Below are positions 47,502 through 57,047 of a stretch of 64,000 nt of DNA, piece after piece. The translations under genes were made by a program, and so were the position numbers. Under the pieces are notes generated by a model. That model had not been told where the DNA came from and did no database searches. It saw only the letters and a list, made by a program, of their open reading frames with translations. Numbering within the stretch: the stretch's first letter is position 1; each line of letters starts with the position of its first letter. The DNA is from Leptotrichia sp. oral taxon 498. Lineage in GTDB: Bacteria; Fusobacteriota; Fusobacteriia; Fusobacteriales; Leptotrichiaceae. The stretch spans positions 496,001 to 560,000 of the forward strand of contig NZ_CP016753.1 in the NCBI RefSeq assembly GCF_002240055.1, in the 5' to 3' direction.

Positions 47502-48995
47502 TTATAAATCAATGTCTTCTTTTCTAAGAGTTGGAAATAAAATGACATCTCTTATTGAAGCAGAATTTGTCTGTAACATAACAAGTCTATCTATTCCGAT
47601 TCCAAGTCCTCCTGCAGGTGGCATTCCATATTCCAGTGCTCTTATGTAGTCTAAATCCATTCCTTGAGCTTCATCATCTCCTGCTTCTTTTAATTTAACC
47701 TGCTCTTCAAATCTTTCCTTTTGATCTTGCGGGTCGTTTAATTCCGAGTACGCATTTGCAAACTCTCTTCCTGAAATAAATAGCTCAAATCTATCCACCC
47801 ACTCAGTTTCACCTTTTTGATTTTTTGAAAGCGGTGAAATTTCTTTTGGATATTCTGTTACAAATGTTGGGCTAATCAATGTTTCTTCAACTTTTTCTTC
47901 AAAGAATAAATTTAAGATTCCAAATTTTGTATAAGTTTTATCTTTTTCTAAAGGAATTCCGAATTCTTTTGCGATTGAAACAGCTTCTTCATCGCTTGAA
48001 ATTGAATCGAAATCAAATCCAGTTTTTTCTTTTACAATTTCTTTCATTGTAACTCTTCTCCAAGGTTTTGCCATATTAATTGTCTTATCTTCATATTCAA
48101 TATCATATTTTCCGTGAAGCTCTAAAGTTAGATTTGAAATTAAGTCTTCTGTCAAGTCCATCATATCATTAAAATCAGCGTAAGCTTGATAAAGCTCCAT
48201 CATTGTAAACTCTGGATTATGTTTTACAGAAATTCCTTCATTTCTAAAACTTCTGTTTATTTCAAATACTTTTTCAAATCCACCGACTAATAATCTTTTT
48301 AAATAAAGTTCTGGTGCAATTCTTAAAAATAACTCCATATCAAGAGCATTATGATGTGTTACAAATGGTCTTGCAGTCGCTCCTCCAGCAATTGGATGCA
48401 TCATCGGAGTTTCAACTTCAGTAAAACCTTTTTTTTCTAAATAGCTTCTAAAAAATCTAATAACTTGAAATCTTTTTTTCATAGTTTCCATAACTTCCCT
48501 GTTCATTACTAAATCAACATATCTTTGTCTGTAACGAGTTTCCACATTAGTTAATCCATGAAATTTTTCTGGAAGCGGTCTTACATTTTTTGATAAAACT
48601 TCAAAAGATTTTACTCTTAATGTCAATTCTCCAGTTTTAGTTCTAAATAACGATCCTTCAACTCCAAGAAAATCTCCAAGTCCCAATTTTTTATAAATTT
48701 CGTATTGTTCTTCCCCCACTTCTTCTTTTTTCACATAATATTGAATTTGCCCAGTTGGATCTTGCAACTTTCCAAATCCATTTTTCCCCATTCTTCTGAA
48801 TCCTACAATTCTTCCCGCTGTTTTAAATACTTTGTCGCATGTTTCATCATATTTATTGATTTCGGAAATATCGTTTTCTTTGTTATAAGTTCTTCCATAA
48901 GGCTCAATTCCCATCTCTTTTAATTCAGCTACTTTTTTTAATTTTTCTTTTATTATACCATTGTCATTTGGCGTTCGATTTTTTTGATTACTCAT
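47502..48995 (-). CDS. lysS: Lysyl-tRNA synthetase (class II)
   Basis: A 497-residue class II synthetase. It has an N-terminal OB-fold anticodon-binding domain ([19 protein letters not shown]), motif 1 ([12 protein letters not shown]), motif 2 ([27 protein letters not shown]) and motif 3 ([13 protein letters not shown]). The ATG at 48995 follows GAAAGGAAAAG. A GTG one codon earlier is less likely. It is encoded downstream of the DUF1934-like gene. Confidence 0.98.
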   Translation of the reverse strand: MSNQKNRTPNDNGIIKEKLKKVAELKEMGIEPYGRTYNKENDISEINKYDETCDKVFKTAGRIVGFRRMGKNGFGKLQDPTGQIQYYVKKEEVGEEQYEIYKKLGLGDFLGVEGSLFRTKTGELTLRVKSFEVLSKNVRPLPEKFHGLTNVETRYRQRYVDLVMNREVMETMKKRFQVIRFFRSYLEKKGFTEVETPMMHPIAGGATARPFVTHHNALDMELFLRIAPELYLKRLLVGGFEKVFEINRSFRNEGISVKHNPEFTMMELYQAYADFNDMMDLTEDLISNLTLELHGKYDIEYEDKTINMAKPWRRVTMKEIVKEKTGFDFDSISSDEEAVSIAKEFGIPLEKDKTYTKFGILNLFFEEKVEETLISPTFVTEYPKEISPLSKNQKGETEWVDRFELFISGREFANAYSELNDPQDQKERFEEQVKLKEAGDDEAQGMDLDYIRALEYGMPPAGGLGIGIDRLVMLQTNSASIRDVILFPTLRKEDIDL

Positions 48996-49034
48996 CACTT
49001 TTCCTTTCTTTGTTTTGCTTTTTTTGTTTTGCTT

Positions 49035-49406
49035 TTATTTTTTCATAAAATAAATATTTAATTTTATGTTGTTTATTACATTGTCATCATCCATTATATC
49101 ATATTCTAACATCATTTTGTCATTTTCTTTTTCAAATTTTTTTGTAAAAATTTTATATTTTGTATGAAATTGCTTTGTCATATAAATAAATGGTGTATGT
49201 TCACTGACTTTAAACACTTGCTTTGAATTGATTTCTCCGCGACGGTAAATCTCGACAAAATCATTGTAGTCAACGATTTTACACCTTCCATATTCGTCGC
49301 TGTAATGATACTCTTTCTTTTCGTCCAAATCTATTACTTTTGTAAGTTCAAACACTTTTTCATAATTTTGTGAAAATTTATCCAAGCTTTTTATTTTTAT
49401 TTTCAT
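49035..49406 (-). CDS. DUF1934-like small protein
   Basis: A 123-residue soluble protein that appears to match the DUF1934 (YwiB-like) family, a lipocalin-like beta barrel of unknown function. The family pattern seen is DFVEIYRRGEINSKQVFKVSEHTPF, followed by YKIFTKKF...MMLEYDIMDDD. It follows the acidic protein by 21 bp and precedes lysS by 39 bp. The assignment rests on motif spacing only. Confidence 0.6.
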   Translation of the reverse strand: MKIKIKSLDKFSQNYEKVFELTKVIDLDEKKEYHYSDEYGRCKIVDYNDFVEIYRRGEINSKQVFKVSEHTPFIYMTKQFHTKYKIFTKKFEKENDKMMLEYDIMDDDNVINNIKLNIYFMKK

Positions 49407-49427
49407 AATTTTCCTTTTTTTAATTTT

Positions 49428-49853
49428 TTATTCTTCATCCAAGAAATTATCCAAAAATTCATCCAAATCCTCGTCAATTTCTTCATCATCATCTTCTTCC
49501 GCCAAAAACTCATTTTCGTCATCATCAAGCAGGCCAAAATCACTCTCATCAATTTTTTCTTCAAAATTATCATCTTTGTCATATTCTCCGAAATCTTCAT
49601 TCCAATACATATAATCCTTATCAGAACCATAATATTCGTTGTCCCAAATCTCCAAAATTCGCTCTTGCTCGTCTTCGTCCAAATCTTTTATTTCTTCTTC
49701 AATACTGTCATAAAAAAAAACTCTTTTATCCCCATTTTCATCATCGCACACTAAATATTCCTTGCCATCAGTATTGACATTAGCAATACAAGTAAAACTT
49801 TCCAATTCATCTTCTTCGTTGTATCTCTCAAATTCTTCACCAGCTGAATACAT
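49428..49853 (-). CDS. Highly acidic DUF1292-like protein
   Basis: A 141-residue protein. Residues 1-60 resemble DUF1292 (FTCIANVNTDGKEYLVCDDENGDKRVFFY), while the C-terminal half is extremely acidic, with long Asp/Glu runs up to the end (DEFLDNFLDEE). Predicted charge is strongly negative. The ATG at 49853 follows GGAGGAA. A GTG four codons upstream overlaps that site and the end of rlmH. Function is unknown. Acidic tails of this kind often bind basic partners or divalent ions. Confidence 0.65.
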   Translation of the reverse strand: MYSAGEEFERYNEEDELESFTCIANVNTDGKEYLVCDDENGDKRVFFYDSIEEEIKDLDEDEQERILEIWDNEYYGSDKDYMYWNEDFGEYDKDDNFEEKIDESDFGLLDDDENEFLAEEDDDEEIDEDLDEFLDNFLDEE

Positions 49854-49864
49854 AATTTCCTCCA

Positions 49865-50335
49865 CTATTTATGATATTTTATATTATTATTTATCGAAAT
49901 CCATCTATATATTTGTTCAACTAATATAAGTCGCATCAATTGATGCGGAAATGTAAAGTTAGAAAATGCTAACCTAAAATTGACAATTTCTCTAAGTTTG
50001 TCAGCCACTCCATTTGAGCCGCCGATTATAAAATTAATTTCACTGCTTGTAAGCGAAATTTTCTCTATTTTTTCTGCCATCTCCACAGATGTCATCATCT
50101 TTCCAGATAAATCCAGCAAAATGCTGTATGAATAATTTTTTTTACTAATTGCATCTATTATTCTTTGTGTTTCAACATCTACGGCATTTTTTATCCCTTT
50201 GTTGTCATCTTCTTCAGTTAATTCGATTATATCTAATTTTACATATTTTGACAACCTTTTTAAAAATTCTTCTATTCCATCTTTTATATACTTTTCTTTA
50301 ATCTTTCCAACACACACTATATTAATTCTTATCAT
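49865..50335 (-). CDS. rlmH: 23S rRNA (pseudouridine1915-N3)-methyltransferase RlmH
   Basis: A 156-residue SPOUT-class methyltransferase that modifies pseudouridine 1915 in helix 69 of 23S rRNA. It starts with INIVCVGKIKEKYI and has the SAM-binding knot FIIGGSNGVADKLRE and the C-terminal FPHQLMRLILVEQIYRWISINNNIKYHK typical of RlmH. It lies 23 bp after mutL in the same direction. ATG after a short GAGG. Confidence 0.96.
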   Translation of the reverse strand: MIRINIVCVGKIKEKYIKDGIEEFLKRLSKYVKLDIIELTEEDDNKGIKNAVDVETQRIIDAISKKNYSYSILLDLSGKMMTSVEMAEKIEKISLTSSEINFIIGGSNGVADKLREIVNFRLAFSNFTFPHQLMRLILVEQIYRWISINNNIKYHK

Positions 50336-50358
50336 ATTTTCGCCTCATTGTCAATTAT

Positions 50359-52305
50359 TTATTTTCTTCTTCCAAACATTTTATCCAAATCGCTCTTAGT
50401 AAGTTTTACGATGATTGGTCGACCATGGGGACAAGTATATTTGCCGACTTCGTGGATTCTTCTCACCATATTTTGCATCTCGTCAAAAGATAACTTTTGT
50501 CCAGCTTTTACTGCACCTCTGCAAGACATCGAAATAATAATTTTTTCTCTTAAATCTTTTATTTCAACTTCATTTTTCAAATCATTCAACAATTTTTCAA
50601 AAACATTTTCACAACTTTCTCTAAAATCAAAAATCGGTACCGCTCGGATTAAAATCTCATTTTCATAAAATTCGTCAATTTCAAATCCAAAATTGTTAAA
50701 AATCTCAATATTTTCAAATATAATTTCTTTTTCAATCGAAGTAACTTCCATTTTTTTTGGAATCAAAAGCTGAGTTGAATCAATTTTTTTTCCATAAAAT
50801 TTTTCTTTTAATTCTTCGTACAAAATTCTCTCATGAATGATGTGCTGGTCATAAATTTCAAGTTCGTCATTTCTTTTAACTAAAATATAAGTGTCGAAAA
50901 TCTGTCCCAAAATGTCATACTCAATTTGCTCTCCAACTCGCTTTTCAAATGTCCCAACTTTATAATTTTCACTTTTATTTTTACTTCGGTCAATTTCCCA
51001 AGTTTTATCATTTTTCTCAAAAATTTCATCAGTTTTTTCATTTATTTTTTCTATTTTTTTATTTTCAAAAAATTTATCAAAAAAATAATTTTTATTTTTA
51101 TTTTCTCCAATTTCGTTCTCTTTATTTTCCCCGTTTTCTTCATATTCTTTATTTTTTTTATTTTCTTTGTTCTTTTGATTTTTTTCTTCATTTTCAATTT
51201 TCCCATCAAAAGTTTCAAGGCTAAAAAATTTATTTTCTTCAATTTTTGGAACTTCATCAGAAAATAAATCATCTTTCATTTCTTTTTTCTCGTTCAAATT
51301 TATATTTTTTTTAATCAAATCAATATTCGGCTGCCAATTTTCCCTGTCAGCATAGTAAAAAAAGTCATCTATAGCTGATTTTATTTCACTGTAAACGATT
51401 TTATCATTGGAAAATTTGACTATTTTTTTAGACGGATGAACATTGACATCAATTTCTTTTGGGTCAGTATTATAAAAAATTATAGCAAAAGGATATTTCC
51501 CTTTCATAAGTTTTGTATAGTAACCATCTATTATTGCTCTTTCAATTGTCAACGATTTTACGTATCTGTTATTTACAAAAGTAAATAAAAAGTCTTTTGT
51601 ACTTCTCAAAATTTCCACATTTCCCAAATATCCATACTCAAATTTTTTCAAATTTTTTAAAACTGATTTTCCAAACAACTCCAAAATCGTATTTTCCATT
51701 CCATTTCCACTTGTCTGAAGAATTTTTTTCCCATCCAAATCCAATGAAAATGAAACATCGCTATTTGCAAGTGCTTCTTTTAGCACAATTTCTCTAATTT
51801 TGGAATATTCCGTAGAAGTTTTTCTCAAAAATTTTTTTCTTGCAGGAGTGTTGTAAAACAAATCTCGCACTTCCACTTCCGTTCCAACATTTTTTGAAAC
51901 CTCTTCAAAATTTCTCACAACTCCGCCATAGCTTGAAATCTTATATCCCACTGAGCTATCTTTTGTTCTTGTCAAAATTGTCAACTTTGAAACAGCTGCA
52001 ATTGAAGAAAGCGCTTCTCCCCGAAAACCATAAGTTTTCAAATTAAATACATCTTCCTTTTTTGAAATTTTAGAAGTGGCGTGTCGCTCTACCGATAAAA
52101 GTGTATCATCTTTATCCATTCCAATCCCATTATCACTAATTTTTACATCGACTCCCGACTTAAAAACTTCGATTTTAATCATCGTAGCTTTGGCATCCAA
52201 AGAATTTTCAATCATCTCTTTAATCATCGAAGCTGGATTTTCCACAACTTCTCCAGCGGCAATGATATTAGACACACTTTCATCCAAAATCCTTATAATT
52301 CCCAA
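50359..52305 (-). CDS. mutL: DNA mismatch repair protein MutL
   Basis: A 648-residue MutL. The N-terminal GHKL ATPase shows ENSLDAKATMIKIE, DNGIGMDKDD and TYGFRGEALSSIAAVSK. The linker (about 345-440) is a low-complexity Asn/Lys/Glu tract. The C-terminal dimerisation domain has the nicking-endonuclease motif DQHIIHERILYEE and CPHGRP, so this is an endonuclease-type MutL, as in bacteria without MutH. The start codon is TTG at 52305, supported by AAGGGGAG. It is followed by rlmH. Confidence 0.96.
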   Translation of the reverse strand: MGIIRILDESVSNIIAAGEVVENPASMIKEMIENSLDAKATMIKIEVFKSGVDVKISDNGIGMDKDDTLLSVERHATSKISKKEDVFNLKTYGFRGEALSSIAAVSKLTILTRTKDSSVGYKISSYGGVVRNFEEVSKNVGTEVEVRDLFYNTPARKKFLRKTSTEYSKIREIVLKEALANSDVSFSLDLDGKKILQTSGNGMENTILELFGKSVLKNLKKFEYGYLGNVEILRSTKDFLFTFVNNRYVKSLTIERAIIDGYYTKLMKGKYPFAIIFYNTDPKEIDVNVHPSKKIVKFSNDKIVYSEIKSAIDDFFYYADRENWQPNIDLIKKNINLNEKKEMKDDLFSDEVPKIEENKFFSLETFDGKIENEEKNQKNKENKKNKEYEENGENKENEIGENKNKNYFFDKFFENKKIEKINEKTDEIFEKNDKTWEIDRSKNKSENYKVGTFEKRVGEQIEYDILGQIFDTYILVKRNDELEIYDQHIIHERILYEELKEKFYGKKIDSTQLLIPKKMEVTSIEKEIIFENIEIFNNFGFEIDEFYENEILIRAVPIFDFRESCENVFEKLLNDLKNEVEIKDLREKIIISMSCRGAVKAGQKLSFDEMQNMVRRIHEVGKYTCPHGRPIIVKLTKSDLDKMFGRRK

Positions 52306-52342
52306 AAAAATCTCCCCTTTCTTTATCTATAACTTTAAAATA

Positions 52343-53320
52343 TTACAATTCAACAGTTCTGCTCATAATTATTTCATATTTTTTAGAAAATATTCCTGCC
52401 AATCTTTCCAAATCTTCTTCCAAGCAAAGAACTTTTACATTTGGACCCGCATCCATCGTAAAATAGCATTTTTCGCTATCCTTATCTCTTAAATTTTTTA
52501 CAAATTCCATAGCTTTATAAGTTTGAGGCAAAAAATATGAAAATGGCGGATTTGATGTTTCAGTCGTCCTATGCATTCTTAACGCATTTTCCTCCGTTAA
52601 TTTCCCAACTTTTTCAAAATCATTATCTTGCAAGTACTTTTTCATATTTTCAAAATCAATTTCTGATTGTTCTACCCACTCTTCAAAATATGTCGAAGTT
52701 TTTACACAACGCTCCATTCCATCCCGACTCGACACATCTTTTTTACTCTTGCTTAAAACTAAAACAATCATCGCCAATTTTAAATCAGTTTTCACTTTAT
52801 AAATTTCCCCACTATCCTTGTCCCAAGCGGCAACAGGTCCAAAAAAACTTCTGGCAGAAGAACCCGAACCATATTTAGAAATTTGTGCCAGTTGTTCTTG
52901 AGATAAATTTTTTTTGAATAATTTGTTACACGCTTTTATTATAGCTGATAATCCGCTTGAACTTGAAGAAAGTCCCGCTGCTGTTGGCATATTATTTGTC
53001 GTTTTAATTTTAACTTTTTTATTTTTTTCATTTTCTTGCGTTCTAAACAAATCCACTACTTTGCTAATTTTTTCTGTATGAATTTTATCTTGCAGCTCAC
53101 TGTTTAAAAAAAATAAATCTCTAACTCCAGAAAATTTTTCTCCATTTTTTTCTACTTCTTTTTTTATTTCTGCGTCATCTATAAATTCAATTTCCGTTTC
53201 CGTATACAAATCTTTCAAAGTTAAAGAAATACTGCTTGTCGCTGGTATCATTTTTTGTTTATCTTTTTTTCCCCAATATTTTATAATCGCTATATTTGCA
53301 TACGACTTCACCTTTTCCAT
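52343..53320 (-). CDS. mvaD: Diphosphomevalonate decarboxylase
   Basis: A 325-residue GHMP-family enzyme that makes isopentenyl diphosphate from mevalonate diphosphate. It starts with YANIAIIKYWGKKDKQKMIPATSSISLTL, has the ATP loop PTAAGLSSSSSGLSAI, and the catalytic Asp in TMDAGPNVKVL. The ATG at 53320 is preferred to the TTG seven codons earlier because TGGAG lies between them. It follows mevalonate kinase by 38 bp. No phosphomevalonate kinase gene is in the window. Confidence 0.95.
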   Translation of the reverse strand: MEKVKSYANIAIIKYWGKKDKQKMIPATSSISLTLKDLYTETEIEFIDDAEIKKEVEKNGEKFSGVRDLFFLNSELQDKIHTEKISKVVDLFRTQENEKNKKVKIKTTNNMPTAAGLSSSSSGLSAIIKACNKLFKKNLSQEQLAQISKYGSGSSARSFFGPVAAWDKDSGEIYKVKTDLKLAMIVLVLSKSKKDVSSRDGMERCVKTSTYFEEWVEQSEIDFENMKKYLQDNDFEKVGKLTEENALRMHRTTETSNPPFSYFLPQTYKAMEFVKNLRDKDSEKCYFTMDAGPNVKVLCLEEDLERLAGIFSKKYEIIMSRTVEL

Positions 53321-53358
53321 CTCAATTTTTCTCCATCTCAATTTTTTTTAATTTATTC

Positions 53359-54243
53359 TTAAATTTTTTCAATCCAAATATTGACTGCTCCATTTTCAAT
53401 CAACATTTTTTTTACATTTTTTGCAATTTTTTGTGACTTGCAAAGAGCGATAATACAGCCTCCCAATCCTCCACCTGAAATTTTTGCTCCACTTGCTCCA
53501 TTTTCAATCGCCTTTTTTACAAACATTTCCGTTTTACTAATTGTAACACCTATTTTTTTTAGCTCATCGTTTGCACTTATCATTATTTGTCCAATTTTTT
53601 TTATCTTTTCACCACTAAATTTATTTTTTATCAAACTTTCAAATTTTTCAGTCAATTCTCCCAGCTTTTTTAACGGCTCTTTTGCAATTTTTCCCAATTT
53701 TCTCACTTTTTCCACGGCTTCTTTTGTGTTTCCATAAATTCCTGAATCTGCAATAACTAAATACGCTCCCAAATTTATATCAATATATGAAAATCCTTTA
53801 TTTTTTATAAATTTTATTGGCTTTTCACTCAGACAAGTTTTGGCATCCAGGCCGCTTGGATTTTGATGTGCTGTGATTTCTGCAACATTTACCAATTTTT
53901 CCAGCAAATCAGTTTCGATTTTTTGACCAAAATAGTCAAATACCGCTCGAATCGCCGCAATACTCACTGCCGCTGACGAACCCATTCCCCTTTTTGGCGG
54001 AATTTCTGATTTTATGCTATATTTTATTTTTTCTTTTTCTTTTTTCAAATATTTTAGTGCCGTAAAAATTGCAACTGAAAGAGTGTCATTTTCATTGTAG
54101 CAAAAATTTGTCTTGCTCTCTAAAATCTCACATTCAATTTCAATATTTTTTAGCGGAACGGCAATCGCAGGATAACCATAAACAACAGAATGTTCTCCCA
54201 GCAATATAATTTTACTGTGCGCTTTTCCAATACCTTTTTTCAT
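53359..54243 (-). CDS. mvk: Mevalonate kinase
   Basis: A 294-residue GHMP kinase. It shows the N-terminal KAHSKIILLGEHSVVYGYPAIAVPL, the ATP-binding PPKRGMGSSAAVSIAAIRA, NPSGLDAKTC near the active site, and the C-terminal GAKISGGGLGGCIIALC. It phosphorylates mevalonate. Together with the downstream mvaD it indicates the mevalonate route to isoprenoids (including the UppP lipid carrier) rather than, or beside, the MEP route. The ATG at 54243 is chosen over a TTG 14 codons upstream that precedes AAGAGGG. Confidence 0.94.
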   Translation of the reverse strand: MKKGIGKAHSKIILLGEHSVVYGYPAIAVPLKNIEIECEILESKTNFCYNENDTLSVAIFTALKYLKKEKEKIKYSIKSEIPPKRGMGSSAAVSIAAIRAVFDYFGQKIETDLLEKLVNVAEITAHQNPSGLDAKTCLSEKPIKFIKNKGFSYIDINLGAYLVIADSGIYGNTKEAVEKVRKLGKIAKEPLKKLGELTEKFESLIKNKFSGEKIKKIGQIMISANDELKKIGVTISKTEMFVKKAIENGASGAKISGGGLGGCIIALCKSQKIAKNVKKMLIENGAVNIWIEKI

Positions 54244-54332
54244 TTTTTTATTCTTTTCCCTCTTCAAAAAAATATTTTTATCCAATTTTACTTATTTTTA
54301 TTATAATATATTTATTTTATTTTAGCAAACTA

Positions 54333-54366
54333 AAATAGGTCAATAATAATTATTATTAACCTATTT
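54333..54366 (-). terminator. Inverted repeat / terminator before mvk
   Basis: AAATAGGT and ACCTATTT (arms 54333-54340 and 54359-54366) enclose an AATAATAATTATTATT core, giving a 16-bp stem with one mismatch, just past the stop of the upstream hypothetical gene. Confidence 0.65.
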
Positions 54367-54385
54367 ATGATAAAAATTTTTAAAT

Positions 54386-54874
54386 TTACAATTTAGATTT
54401 TACATTTTTTAAAAGCATTTTTACAAAATTTGCTTTTGTATCAGAGCCACCTTCAAGACTTACATTTCCTTCAATTTCCTCTGGCGAGTTATAAACTTTA
54501 TAAGTCCAGTTATTTTTAGTTGCGATATTTCTCAGATTTATGTTTTCTATTTTTGCAATTTCTGTAATCGTAATTTCGCCTGAAAATCCATTTTTTTCAA
54601 ATAATTTTAACGCTCCCAAAACTGCACTTTCTTCGTTTTTTTCAATTATAAATTCTATTTTTGAAGCATCTCTTAAATTTGAATAAATTTTTTGAGAAAG
54701 GTCACCGCTTTTTTTCCAGCCGAAAAGTTTATCCGCCAATTTTCCACGGCTAACTGATGTTATCAAATATGTGGCGCTGTAATCATCATTTCTAACTACG
54801 GCTACTCCTTTATCTATCGCTGAAAATGACATCACACAAAAAATCATAAATAACATAAAAACTAACTTTTTCAT
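54386..54874 (-). CDS. Secreted hypothetical protein
   Basis: A 162-residue exported protein of no recognised family. The signal peptide ends near VMSFSA. The mature part is mixed alpha/beta, with VRNDDYSATYLITSVSRGKL, FIIEKNEESAVLGALKLFEKNGFSGEITI and a C-terminal GGSDTKANFVKMLLKNV. It follows the penicillin-binding protein gene by 38 bp and probably shares its transcript, so an envelope role is likely but unproven. The ATG at 54874 follows GAGGTGA. A GTG three codons earlier overlaps it. Confidence 0.6.
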   Translation of the reverse strand: MKKLVFMLFMIFCVMSFSAIDKGVAVVRNDDYSATYLITSVSRGKLADKLFGWKKSGDLSQKIYSNLRDASKIEFIIEKNEESAVLGALKLFEKNGFSGEITITEIAKIENINLRNIATKNNWTYKVYNSPEEIEGNVSLEGGSDTKANFVKMLLKNVKSKL

Positions 54875-54912
54875 AAACTTCACCTCACTAAATTTTTTTA
54901 TTTTTCATAATT

Positions 54913-57021
54913 TTATTGAAAAAATATTTCAATATTTGTCTTATCATCAATTCTCTCCCCAGCTTTTGGATACTGATCTACAACCTTTCCACTTCCAGAA
55001 ACTTTAAAATTTGGATATTTACTCTGTGGATAAATAGAATAAAAATCTCTTAGTACAACACCATTTAAATCTGGCATAATATTTTTATAAAACATTGCTT
55101 TAATTTCATTTAAATCTTTTTTCTTTTCTTCAACTACCACTTCTTTTACCGAAGGCTCAATTTTTATTTCTCCATCAGGTCCTATTCGCTTGTAGTTAAT
55201 TAGCTCTGTCAGAACTTTTTTTACCGATGGCAAAGCGACAAAGGCTCCATAATAATTCTTACCTTTAGGCTCGTTTATCGTAATAAGCAGTGCATATTTA
55301 GGATGCTCCACTGGAAAAAATGCAAAGAATGAACTGAAATAACGACCTTTTTGATAACCACCTTTACCAGATTTCTGTGCCGTTCCAGTTTTACCACCTA
55401 CACGATACCCCTGTATTTTCGCATCTCTCCCTGTTCCACGGCTGACAACAGCTTCCATATAGCTTCTATTTAACTTTGAAACTTCATCACTAAAAACTTT
55501 TCTTAGCACAGTTGGTTTATTTTTTTTGACAATATTTCCATTTTCATCTTCTATTCTGTCAACTATGTAAGGTTTCATAAGCTTTCCATTGTTTATTACA
55601 GTATTAAGTGCCATTATCATCTGGATCTGAGTCATTGCAATACCTTGACCAAATGCCACATTCGCTTTTCTCACTTCTGTCAAATCTTTTAAACTTAAAA
55701 GTTTCCTTGTCATTTCCGCATAAGTATCAATTCCTGTCTTTGAACCAAGTCCCACACTTGCCAAATATTTATAAAATGTGGCTCTGTCCAATGTTTGTGA
55801 AATTTTTACCATCGCAACATTGGATGAATACGCTATTACATCCGCCAAACTTAGATTTCCCAAAGCTGTGTTATCGTGATCTCTAATAATCCTATCTTGT
55901 ACTTGAATTGAGCCATCTAGCTGAAATCTTGTGTTTGCATTTATTGTTTTTGACTGCAGACCCATTGATACCGTTATTGGCTTAAATATTGACCCTGGCT
56001 CAAAAAAATCAGTAATTGTTCTATTCTTTACTTTTGAATAATCACTTGATTTAGGATATGACGACATTGCAAGTATTTTACCAGTTTCCACTTCCAATAA
56101 GATTCCCATTGTAGAAGTTGCATTATATTCGTCAAATGTTCTATTAAGCTCACGATCTAACATATCTTGAATTTTATTATCAATTGTCAAAACTATATTG
56201 TTTCCATCTTTTGCGGGTTTTGACTCACCTTTATTTTTTATATTTGAAAATTTTAAAAAAGGCTCAGGTATTTTCAAAGAACCTTTGACCACTCCCATTT
56301 CTCCAGCAAGTTCTGTATCGTAATATTTCTCAATTCCATAAATACCTTTATTTTCGTTGTTTACAAAGCCCACTGTTTCTTGAAAGGCGCTAATATTTTC
56401 ATATTTTCTCGTATAAACCGTTTCAAATGCAATTCCTAAAAATGGATTTGTCTTTTTCTGGGATTTGCTTTTTCCTTTGTTATTTTCCTTAACCTGCTTA
56501 GCAGCTGCCTCGACTTCTTGTTCAATGGCATGTTTAGCGTTTTCTTGTATTTTGTAATCCAATTTCAAATATTTTTTATTATATTTTTTCTTATTCTCAT
56601 AATCATCTCTCGCTTTGTCAATATCCAAAGACTCTATATATATCTTAAGCATTCCTAATAACTTGTCAATATTTTCTTCTTTAATTATCGAAGGATCCAA
56701 AATTACTACATATTGCTCATCATCGTATGCCAAGAGCTGTCCATCGTCTGTTGAAATTTTACCTCTTTTAGCTTTTATATAATTTTCTGAAGAATATTGT
56801 TTCTCACCTAATGCGCTGTACATGTTACCATTTAATATTTGTAGATTAAATAAATTACCTATTAATACAAAAGTGTAAATAAGAAGACCGAAACAAAGCA
56901 TCATCACTCTTATATACCACTTGTTCCACATACTTTCAGAATTACTTTTTTTATTTTTTCTACTCTTTTTATTTTCTAAATTTAATTTAGCTTTGTTTAT
57001 AATATCACTTTTTTTTTTCAT
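54913..57021 (-). CDS. Class B penicillin-binding protein with C-terminal PASTA domain (FtsI/PBP2x-like)
   Basis: A 702-residue bitopic transpeptidase. Layout: a Lys/Asn-rich cytoplasmic tail, a membrane segment (36-57), a pedestal with an inserted charged stretch (140-195), a transpeptidase domain with SxxK Ser344-IF-Lys347, SxN Ser399-Ser-Asn401 and Lys544-Thr-Gly-Thr, and one PASTA domain (about 650-702). It crosslinks peptidoglycan, probably at the septum as FtsI/SpoVD-type enzymes do. PASTA is common in Firmicutes and less so in diderms. It is followed by gatB upstream and a secreted hypothetical downstream. Confidence 0.92.
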   Translation of the reverse strand: MKKKSDIINKAKLNLENKKSRKNKKSNSESMWNKWYIRVMMLCFGLLIYTFVLIGNLFNLQILNGNMYSALGEKQYSSENYIKAKRGKISTDDGQLLAYDDEQYVVILDPSIIKEENIDKLLGMLKIYIESLDIDKARDDYENKKKYNKKYLKLDYKIQENAKHAIEQEVEAAAKQVKENNKGKSKSQKKTNPFLGIAFETVYTRKYENISAFQETVGFVNNENKGIYGIEKYYDTELAGEMGVVKGSLKIPEPFLKFSNIKNKGESKPAKDGNNIVLTIDNKIQDMLDRELNRTFDEYNATSTMGILLEVETGKILAMSSYPKSSDYSKVKNRTITDFFEPGSIFKPITVSMGLQSKTINANTRFQLDGSIQVQDRIIRDHDNTALGNLSLADVIAYSSNVAMVKISQTLDRATFYKYLASVGLGSKTGIDTYAEMTRKLLSLKDLTEVRKANVAFGQGIAMTQIQMIMALNTVINNGKLMKPYIVDRIEDENGNIVKKNKPTVLRKVFSDEVSKLNRSYMEAVVSRGTGRDAKIQGYRVGGKTGTAQKSGKGGYQKGRYFSSFFAFFPVEHPKYALLITINEPKGKNYYGAFVALPSVKKVLTELINYKRIGPDGEIKIEPSVKEVVVEEKKKDLNEIKAMFYKNIMPDLNGVVLRDFYSIYPQSKYPNFKVSGSGKVVDQYPKAGERIDDKTNIEIFFQ

Positions 57022-57047
57022 TTCTCTCCTAAAATTACCCCAAAAGA

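Noticed and set aside
49403-49630. Leftward 75-codon frame inside the acidic protein gene
   Set aside because: It is a frame shadow of the Asp/Glu-rich gene, giving an artificial Met/Ile/Lys/Trp-rich product.
50926-51267. Rightward Phe/Ile-rich open frames opposite the mutL linker
   Set aside because: They are antisense translations of the Asn/Lys/Glu low-complexity tract and mimic membrane proteins only by composition.
57021-57047. A separate promoter between gatB and the penicillin-binding protein gene
   Set aside because: The gap is only 26 bp and holds just a ribosome binding site.
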